Of a stretch of DNA of 5,040 bases, positions 1-5,040 are shown in pieces (position 1 is the stretch's first letter; each line of letters starts with the position of its first letter). Where the stretch lies: NCBI GenBank assembly GCA_016763335.1, contig JAESUD010000227.1:1-5040 (forward strand), given 5' to 3'. Position numbers and translations under genes: made by a program. This DNA is from Emcibacteraceae bacterium. Its GTDB lineage: Bacteria; Pseudomonadota; Alphaproteobacteria; Sphingomonadales; Emcibacteraceae. Below the pieces are notes generated by a model that searched no databases, had not been told where the DNA came from, and saw only the letters and a list, made by a program, of their open reading frames with translations.

Positions 1-51
1 AAATATTGATGATCGTTAAAACAATCCGTTTAACTAAGTAAATAAAATTAT

Positions 52-816
52 TCATATTATCTCCATTTTTTCGCTGTTAATAACAGCAGTTACAACATTT
101 CTAATTTCAGATATAAATTTTTCTTTTTCATCATGTATAAAAAAATGTCCCCCATTAAACCCGATTGAATTAACGTTCCCAACAATATGTTTCTGCCAAG
201 CTATAACATCTTCTTTGGGGGCATCTGCATCTTCTTGACCCCAAAATAGCGTGGCGCCAGTTCCTAGTTTTTGCTTTTGATCAAATACATGCTTGGCTCC
301 TAAACCAAAATCCGCCCGCAGCATTGGTATAAAGACTTCCATCATTTTTGGGTCATTGATAATTTCAGAGGGTATAGTAGAAAAAGTTTTAAGCTCTTCT
401 ATAAAATCATCATATGGCAAATTATAACTGGGTGGTTTTAATTCTGGCAGATGAGGGGCTCTTTTGGCAGAAAGAAATATATGTTTAAGGTAGAAATTTT
501 TATTTTTTTGTAATTTTCGGGCCAATTCAAAAGCTATTAACGCTCCATTACTATGGCCAACAAATATATAGGGAATGTTAACAAAAGGATGAATTTCTTT
601 AAATAATAAATCTACTTTTATCGGCAGATCTTCAATTGGATTTTCTTTAAACCTTGTTTCCCTTCCTGGTGCTTGAATTGCAAATAAATCTATATTGTCG
701 TCAAAGTAATCTTGCCATCCAGTAAAGGCCGAAGCACTCCCGCCCGCATATGGAAAACAGAAAATTCTTAAACGAGCTTGATCAGAATATCTATATTTTA
801 CAAACCACTTAGACAT
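52..816 (-). CDS. Type II thioesterase (NRPS/PKS-associated editing hydrolase)
   Basis: A 254-residue stand-alone alpha/beta hydrolase of the GrsT/SrfAD/RifR type. These enzymes remove acetyl or wrong aminoacyl groups from the phosphopantetheine arms of carrier domains and so keep a stalled assembly line running. Visible hallmarks are FCFPYAGG near the N-terminus (19-26), APGRE (49-53), the nucleophile motif GHSNG (87-91, Ser89), LRADF (166-170), the acid in GQED (Asp196) and GGHFF with the catalytic histidine (His224). Asn90 in place of the more common Met is a frequent variant. There is no signal peptide, so the protein is cytoplasmic. The length is standard for the family and the gene looks intact. 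It overlaps the exporter gene by 8 bp and has its own GAGGA ribosome binding site; the chosen ATG puts FCFPYAGG at the usual distance from the start. It is the last gene seen in the operon. It differs from the TE domain at 4150-5040, which is fused to the NRPS and acts in product release. Confidence 0.94.
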   Translation of the reverse strand: MSKWFVKYRYSDQARLRIFCFPYAGGSASAFTGWQDYFDDNIDLFAIQAPGRETRFKENPIEDLPIKVDLLFKEIHPFVNIPYIFVGHSNGALIAFELARKLQKNKNFYLKHIFLSAKRAPHLPELKPPSYNLPYDDFIEELKTFSTIPSEIINDPKMMEVFIPMLRADFGLGAKHVFDQKQKLGTGATLFWGQEDADAPKEDVIAWQKHIVGNVNSIGFNGGHFFIHDEKEKFISEIRNVVTAVINSEKMEII

Positions 817-826
817 GACATTCCTC
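809..826 (-). promoter_or_regulatory. Ribosome binding site and 8 bp gene overlap joining exporter and type II thioesterase
   Basis: The minus strand carries GAGGA (822-826), five bases before the ATG at 814-816. This site lies inside the last codons of the exporter gene, whose TAA (809-811) falls just after that ATG, giving the overlap ATGTCTAA. The arrangement is typical of translational coupling, so the two proteins are probably made together. Confidence 0.75.
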
Positions 827-2422
827 GTTATTAAAACCTACTATTCTCCCACGCTCGAACTTTATTACCTTGTCTGCAACATGGAAATATCGATCATCAT
901 GAGTGATGACAATTACAGTTTTTCCCTGGCACTTAAGCTCCATTAAAAATTCGTTATAAAAATACTCTCTAAAGTGAGAATCTTGCTCCGCCGCCCATTC
1001 ATCAAAAACAGATATTTCTGCATCATCAAAATACGAGATGAGTAAAGCCAACCGCTTTCTTTGGCCCTCTGAAAGGTCTATCGTCGATAATTCTCCGTCC
1101 TTCACATTTACTTTATCTGCCAACTGCATTTTATTTATAAAATAAGTTATGGAATTGTCATCTATCTGTTTTCCATGCTTACTGATTATTCTATTAAACA
1201 AATAATAGTCAGAAAAAATTGTTGAAAAATAACTATTATACCATTCCATTTTTTCACGGCTTAAGAGAATATTATTGAGAGATATATTACCAATCGTTGG
1301 TTCATATAAGCCAGTTAATATTTTCGCAGCCGTCGTCTTTCCACTGCCATTACCACCCACAAAAAAAACCACCTCACCTTTATGAATTTCCAAATCAAAC
1401 GGGCCAAATTCAAATGTTCCACTATTTTCTTCGTTGTTATATTTGTAAAAAATATTATTGAGAGAAAGCATTTTAAAGTCTGAATGTTCAATGTCTGTTG
1501 ATCCAACTTTAGTCTGTTCAAATTTAAGTTTCTTTAGTCGATTAATCGCTACTGAAGCCAACGCAAAATTTTGCCAGCTATTCATTAAAAAAATGATCGG
1601 CCCCATTATGTAAAATACGACAACAATAAAATTTAATACGCTCACATCAAGGTCAATAAAACTATGAGAAATAAAGATGACACTCCCTACTGATAAAAAC
1701 AACATCCCGGCATTCCAGTTATTTGCCAAAGAAAAATAGAATGCCGCTTTTCCACTTACAGACTTAAAATCAGTTGAAATGGATGCGAGGTCTTCTTTAT
1801 GAAATTTTTTTTGCCTTACCTGATTGAAATTAAATTCTTTAAAGCCATCGATTACCGCCCGATAACTTTCAAAGAGTTTGTCCTGTAATTCCCGCCGCTT
1901 GCCAAATTGAGCGGTGCCTCGTTTAATGATAAAAAGTTTAGAAACCAATATTCCTAACGTCAAAAAACCGAGAGCTGTTAGCAAATAACCAATCGACATG
2001 GTTCCCAAATAGGCCAGCCCCAATAAAACTATAGTTGCGTTATACACAAGTACTGGAATTATCCCGAGCCAATTGTTAATAACCGCAATATCTTCCGTTA
2101 AAGTCGTATATAATCTGTGCGTGCCTACGGATTCTAACTGCTCATAGGTAAAATTTGAAATGCTCTTGGTTAACTGTTCTCTTATATCATAAGTTATTTG
2201 GGCACCTAATAAGGCCAGTAGATATTGAGATAAAAACCCCAATACTATCATCAAAAAAAGTGCCCACCAAAAATAAATCATAGCTGTCAAAATTTCATCG
2301 ACCCGCAAGGCATATGATGTCGCAAGTTTCAATAAAAGAATATTCGCCCCCCCGCTCATAGCACTGATACCAGAGATCAATACAATTTTCTTTTTATTCT
2401 TCCTTATATTTTCAAAAATCAT
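809..2422 (-). CDS. Cyclic peptide export ABC transporter (SyrD/PvdE type), fused membrane and ATPase domains
   Basis: A 537-residue half-transporter that would work as a homodimer in the inner membrane and export the peptide made by the neighbouring NRPS. The N-terminal ~285 residues contain about six hydrophobic segments, roughly at 12-32, 46-70, 119-140, 143-165, 236-256 and 262-280. The ATPase domain follows from about residue 315: Walker A GGNGSGKT (356-363), signature LSEGQ (450-454), Walker B ending in ISVFDEW (470-476) and switch His508 in ITHDD. The stretch DEWAAEQD (474-481) after Walker B is a hallmark I recognise from the SyrD/PvdE cyclic-peptide and siderophore exporters. The segment FSTIFSD (399-405) replaces the usual Q-loop glutamine, also as I remember that family. 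The length is normal for the family (about 540-560). It begins 12 bp after the oxidoreductase stop with no strong ribosome binding site, which suggests translational coupling, and its last 8 bp overlap the type II thioesterase gene. The substrate is inferred from context only. Confidence 0.93.
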   Translation of the reverse strand: MIFENIRKNKKKIVLISGISAMSGGANILLLKLATSYALRVDEILTAMIYFWWALFLMIVLGFLSQYLLALLGAQITYDIREQLTKSISNFTYEQLESVGTHRLYTTLTEDIAVINNWLGIIPVLVYNATIVLLGLAYLGTMSIGYLLTALGFLTLGILVSKLFIIKRGTAQFGKRRELQDKLFESYRAVIDGFKEFNFNQVRQKKFHKEDLASISTDFKSVSGKAAFYFSLANNWNAGMLFLSVGSVIFISHSFIDLDVSVLNFIVVVFYIMGPIIFLMNSWQNFALASVAINRLKKLKFEQTKVGSTDIEHSDFKMLSLNNIFYKYNNEENSGTFEFGPFDLEIHKGEVVFFVGGNGSGKTTAAKILTGLYEPTIGNISLNNILLSREKMEWYNSYFSTIFSDYYLFNRIISKHGKQIDDNSITYFINKMQLADKVNVKDGELSTIDLSEGQRKRLALLISYFDDAEISVFDEWAAEQDSHFREYFYNEFLMELKCQGKTVIVITHDDRYFHVADKVIKFERGRIVGFNNEECHV

Positions 2423-2434
2423 ATAATATTCTAT

Positions 2435-4063
2435 TCAACTTTTTAAAGCTTCAGAAGATTCAAGAATCTCCTTTTCATTACACGAGTTATCACTAATGCA
2501 TGAATTATCACCAACACATGTTGCGAGAATTTCAGTTAAATATTTATCCAATGGATCGGTATAAAAGGGGGTATCCCAAATATTTTCAAGATCTTCAGGA
2601 ACGTGGTAGGTTGAAACAATTTTAGATCCAGAATATAGCCTAATAACTGGATGAATAAATTGACTATTTTCCCCATCTAAAGGATCTCTGTGATTATTAA
2701 ATGGATCAACACCTTCAGCTAGAACACCATACTCCATCGTAAGTAATATAGAAAATTCAGATTTATTTTGAAATTTTTCAAAAACATAATCCACAGAACA
2801 TGATTTCTGGATTTCAAACTGCCTGTCATCTATATTGAACTTAATAAAATCACAAAAAACTTTTGGTTGTTGAAAAAGAGCTGATGAACAATCCACCCTA
2901 TTAATGATAAATTTCCTCAGAGACAGAATATCAAAGGGCACATATTCATCAGAATATACGCCACCGTCATATTTGACCTGAAGTATTTGATTTAAAAATT
3001 TAATGTTGTACCTAAATCCATGTATAAACCCTGAAAACCCTACTCTAAAGTCTCTGCCGTGCATCAAAGTCCCAATAAAATACATATCAGAAACAGAAAC
3101 AGACTCCCAACTTGAATTCAATATAGGGTATTTTTCTTTATGATCAATTTGTACAAAACAAGATTCCGCGTCAAAAATAGTTGAATCCATTCTAAAACCT
3201 GCACAAAGAATAACTTTATCAACAATAAGTTTGATCTTTTGATTTTGCGCATGACTATAAGCAATATCAACACACAACTTTCCGTCTTCTAACTTATTAA
3301 TTTTTTTTATATCAGCATCTAAAATTGTATTTTGTGATTTAAGTTGATAAGTATCTAATATATTATTATTTACCGCCCTTAGGTCTCCTACATAATGTGT
3401 CTGCCAAGCCAACCTAACCGCCGTGGGACTTATCATATGTACAACAGCGGCATGACTTACGAGGCTATCAGCAAACTCAGACCCAGAATTTCCTTTTCCA
3501 ACAACCATAACACGTTGACCAATATAATCATCGGGATTGATTGAACATTCTCCATAGAATTCACAGTGATTTACACCTTCAAACATCGGGATGTTTTCTT
3601 TTGGCAATCCTGTAGCTAATATCAGCTTGTTTGCTTGAATAACCTCATTGGAGCTTGTTGTAACTAGAAATTTTTCTTTTTTAGAAATCTTTAATACTTT
3701 TGTTTTATATGAAATGTTTAGTTGATATTTGTTGGAAAAATCATTTAAATAATTAACCAAATCATCTGCTTTTGGAAAATATTCTTTACTATATTTAGAA
3801 AACCGCAAACCATCATAATCTGTTAATAAAGAATTCCAATCCCAGCGCAAATTTTTATTTGAATCGTTAAAACTAGTCTCAGTTTTATTTATAGATATCA
3901 ACGTTCTATGCCGTGGAAATTTTGTAAAAAAACTCCCGCTACATTCATTTTCCTCAACGATAAGATAATCCGCATCTCTTTTTTCAAGATAATATCCTAA
4001 TTGAAGTCCAGCCGGTCCAGCTCCTATGATTAAATAATCTACAGTTTTAATATTTTTTGACAT
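2435..4063 (-). CDS. FAD/NAD(P)-binding oxidoreductase, FOXRED2-like, probable tailoring enzyme
   Basis: A 542-residue flavoprotein with two nucleotide-binding Rossmann motifs: GAGPAG at residues 14-19 for FAD and GKGNSGSE at 189-196 for NAD(P)H. The conserved strand ends LILATG (147-152) and ILCAGF (285-290) are also present. This is the layout of flavin monooxygenases and N-hydroxylases. Several further motifs match my memory of FOXRED2 (ERFAD), the animal ER flavoprotein: GSFFTKFPRHR (43-53), LISINK (55-60), WDWNSLL (74-80), YFPKADDLVNYL (95-106) and, in the C-terminal part, FIHPVIRLY (469-477). There is no signal peptide or membrane segment, so a cytoplasmic enzyme is expected. It lies 86 bp after the NRPS and 12 bp before the exporter gene, so it probably oxidises an amino acid precursor, a carrier-bound residue or the finished peptide. 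The exact reaction is unknown. The tail after about residue 515 holds a Cys repeat (separate entry). The start is supported by a good ribosome binding site and by the FAD motif lying at the usual distance from the N-terminus. Confidence 0.87.
   Translation of the reverse strand: MSKNIKTVDYLIIGAGPAGLQLGYYLEKRDADYLIVEENECSGSFFTKFPRHRTLISINKTETSFNDSNKNLRWDWNSLLTDYDGLRFSKYSKEYFPKADDLVNYLNDFSNKYQLNISYKTKVLKISKKEKFLVTTSSNEVIQANKLILATGLPKENIPMFEGVNHCEFYGECSINPDDYIGQRVMVVGKGNSGSEFADSLVSHAAVVHMISPTAVRLAWQTHYVGDLRAVNNNILDTYQLKSQNTILDADIKKINKLEDGKLCVDIAYSHAQNQKIKLIVDKVILCAGFRMDSTIFDAESCFVQIDHKEKYPILNSSWESVSVSDMYFIGTLMHGRDFRVGFSGFIHGFRYNIKFLNQILQVKYDGGVYSDEYVPFDILSLRKFIINRVDCSSALFQQPKVFCDFIKFNIDDRQFEIQKSCSVDYVFEKFQNKSEFSILLTMEYGVLAEGVDPFNNHRDPLDGENSQFIHPVIRLYSGSKIVSTYHVPEDLENIWDTPFYTDPLDKYLTEILATCVGDNSCISDNSCNEKEILESSEALKS
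2483..2518 (-). repeat. Imperfect 18 bp tandem duplication in the oxidoreductase tail
   Basis: Two adjacent 18-base units (2501-2518 and 2483-2500, minus strand) agree at 13 of 18 positions by hand comparison. They encode CVGDNS and CISDNS, followed at once by another Cys, so the protein has a C-X5-C-X5-C tail at residues 516, 522 and 528. Most base differences fall on third or otherwise tolerated positions, which points to an older duplication kept in frame. Whether the tail matters for function is unknown. Confidence 0.6.
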
Positions 4064-4069
4064 TTTATT

Positions 4070-4075
4070 TCCCTT
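4070..4075 (-). promoter_or_regulatory. Ribosome binding site of the oxidoreductase gene
   Basis: The minus strand reads AAGGGA, six bases before the ATG at 4061-4063. It is a good Shine-Dalgarno match in an otherwise A/T-only stretch, which supports this start codon and independent translation initiation after the 86 bp gap. Confidence 0.75.
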
Positions 4076-4127
4076 ATTAATAATTTATATTCAAACTTTT
4101 TAAGTTAATAATTACTAGTTTTTACAC

Positions 4128-4153
4128 TTAACGAATTTAATTAAATTCGTTAA
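4128..4153. repeat. Perfect 26 bp palindrome across the NRPS stop codon
   Basis: Two 13-base arms (TTAACGAATTTAA and its exact complement) meet without a spacer. The palindrome covers the TAA stop of the NRPS gene (4150-4152) and the first part of the gap before the oxidoreductase gene. In the minus-strand transcript it can fold into an AU-rich hairpin with the stop codon in the stem. Neither strand shows a run of T after it, so it does not look like an ordinary intrinsic terminator. It may stabilise or process the mRNA between the NRPS and the downstream genes, or be a binding site for a dimeric regulator; the role is inference. The rest of the gap (4064-4127) is very AT-rich, and I see no convincing promoter in it. 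Confidence 0.8.
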
Positions 4154-5040
4154 AACTTACCCTTCAATACCTCACTTAGACGTTCTTCAAATTGTTGCCT
4201 ATTTATCTTCCAGTTTCTTTTTTTAAACAATTCTCCATGCCTCCCATCTAAGGTGATAATTTTTTGAAAATTTGATGTATATTTATCCAAATCATAAAGT
4301 TCATTCTTCTGATCTAATGACATACCCTTAATGAAACCTATGCTATTATTTGCCTTATATAGATCAACATATAGATTTGATTTTTTAAACTCTAAATCCT
4401 TAAGTATTTTATGTAATGTGTGTGCCCAAGTCACAAAACGCCTAACATTGTCCTTATTATTCCCAGCTAAATGTATTACATTATTTTCTATCAATCTGAT
4501 AATTTTGGATATTGAAACATCATCTCGAAGGCCTGCAAATTTCTCTTTTTCGATATGTTTTTCAAAACTTACCCACCATTTTGAATTAGTTTCACGGTAG
4601 TGCTTTAACCATGAATCAATCATTCCTACATATTTTACTTCAAATCCAATTTGATTTAATTCCCATGCAACCTTATACGCTAGTATCCCCCCAAAGCTCC
4701 AGCCTAGGATATATAACTCTCCTGTTTTTTGTTCCTTCTTTACTATATTCACAAAATATTCGACTAAACTATCAATAGATTTTGAAACATTATCTGTGAA
4801 TAGATCAGGAATTTGAAGGCAATAAAAATTGGCTAGATGTGAAAGATCATGACTAAATTTTCTACATCCTCCCATTAATCCACCCGCAGATGGGAAAACA
4901 TAAACATTTTTCAAATTAGGATTGTTTTTATTTATACTCCCCAATACATTTTCCTCAACACTACCGTCAGGAAAGTCAGAAGGTGTGAATTCTCCGTCAC
5001 TTTCTTCACACCATTCAATGAGCTCTTTGAGGTATTTTTC
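4150..5040 (-). CDS. Nonribosomal peptide synthetase, C-terminal fragment (end of epimerization-like domain plus terminal thioesterase)
   Basis: This is the 3' end of a large NRPS gene whose 5' part lies beyond the window; 296 residues are visible and no stop interrupts the frame up to base 5040. Visible residues 1-26 include TPSDFP, the typical close of NRPS epimerization (E) domains. After a linker of about 18 residues, a type I thioesterase (TE) domain starts near residue 45 (VYVFPSAGG). It has the nucleophile motif GWSFGG (Ser115), MIDSW (Asp142) and GRHGE (His268). This is the Ser-Asp-His triad in the order of the surfactin synthetase TE, with Asp soon after Ser. Such a domain takes the finished peptide from the last carrier protein and releases it by hydrolysis or macrocyclisation in the cytoplasm. 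A TTG codon at 4942-4944 could be mistaken for the start of a separate thioesterase, but the upstream codons continue the same NRPS sequence. No carrier domain fits between E and TE. The E assignment rests on a short stretch; a related condensation-like domain (such as an X domain) is possible. Confidence 0.9.
   Translation of the reverse strand, partial: EKYLKELIEWCEESDGEFTPSDFPDGSVEENVLGSINKNNPNLKNVYVFPSAGGLMGGCRKFSHDLSHLANFYCLQIPDLFTDNVSKSIDSLVEYFVNIVKKEQKTGELYILGWSFGGILAYKVAWELNQIGFEVKYVGMIDSWLKHYRETNSKWWVSFEKHIEKEKFAGLRDDVSISKIIRLIENNVIHLAGNNKDNVRRFVTWAHTLHKILKDLEFKKSNLYVDLYKANNSIGFIKGMSLDQKNELYDLDKYTSNFQKIITLDGRHGELFKKRNWKINRQQFEERLSEVLKGKF

Noticed and set aside
15..34. A hairpin after the last gene as an intrinsic terminator
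   Set aside because: The stem is only 6-7 weak pairs, has no GC-rich core and is not followed by a T-run on the minus strand. The operon may also continue past base 1.
1207..1227. Missing Q-loop glutamine in the exporter (FSTIFSD)
   Set aside because: The FSxxFSD form is what I remember as normal for SyrD/PvdE-type exporters, so it is not a sign of decay.
1268..1465. A direct repeat, aatattattgagaga, at 1268-1282 and 1451-1465
   Set aside because: Both copies lie in the exporter coding region and encode the same short peptide SLNNI in normal ATPase-domain strands. This looks like coincidence of codon use, not a DNA element.
1315..1521. A 68-codon open frame on the minus strand
   Set aside because: It lies wholly inside the exporter gene in another frame, across the well-conserved start of the ATPase domain, and matches no family I recognise. 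It is a shadow.
4331..4600. An 89-codon open frame on the plus strand
   Set aside because: It lies antisense to the NRPS thioesterase domain, has low-complexity Leu/Ser-rich content and no clear ribosome binding site. It is a shadow.
4150..4944. A separate 264-residue thioesterase gene starting at a TTG codon
   Set aside because: The frame continues without a stop through 32 more codons to the window edge, and these encode a typical NRPS domain end. The TTG is an internal Leu codon, so the TE is part of the NRPS.
1..5040. A step in base composition between the NRPS/oxidoreductase half and the exporter/TE half, as a sign of separate origin
   Set aside because: Hand counts of sample stretches gave roughly 28-43% G+C within the exporter and type II TE genes and about 32-34% elsewhere. 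The spread within genes is as large as the difference between them.

Overview
All recognisable genes lie on the minus strand, so the window is read from right to left. It is the 3' end of a nonribosomal peptide biosynthesis operon. In transcription order it holds: the C-terminus of a large nonribosomal peptide synthetase (NRPS) that enters from beyond base 5040 and ends in a thioesterase domain; a FAD/NAD(P)-type oxidoreductase of the FOXRED2-like kind; a cyclic-peptide-export ABC transporter of the SyrD/PvdE type; and a stand-alone type II thioesterase. The last three genes are tightly packed (12 bp gap, then an 8 bp overlap). An 86 bp AT-rich gap carrying a perfect 26 bp palindrome separates them from the NRPS.

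The DNA is AT-rich (about one third G+C by eye). The SyrD/PvdE-type exporter, which moves peptides across the inner membrane, and the short intergenic distances suggest a Gram-negative bacterium, perhaps a low-GC gammaproteobacterium. The sequence does not fix the genus.

Region by region: bases 1-51 are a short AT-rich tail after the last gene with no convincing terminator. Bases 52-816 hold the type II thioesterase (editing of misprimed carriers). Bases 809-2422 hold the exporter. Bases 2435-4063 hold the oxidoreductase. Bases 4064-4149 are the intergenic gap with a ribosome binding site and the palindrome. Bases 4150-5040 hold the NRPS end. The NRPS frame stays open to the window edge, so the thioesterase here is not a separate protein. 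The first ~26 visible residues look like the end of an epimerization domain, which would give an epimerization-thioesterase (E-TE) terminus with no carrier domain between.

Working model (inference): the NRPS assembles a peptide whose last residue may be D-configured. The terminal TE releases or cyclises it, the type II TE keeps the assembly line clear, the oxidoreductase modifies a building block or the product, and the ABC transporter exports it. The product cannot be named because the adenylation domains lie outside the window. The least expected component is the FOXRED2-like flavoenzyme, which also has a small Cys-repeat tail.
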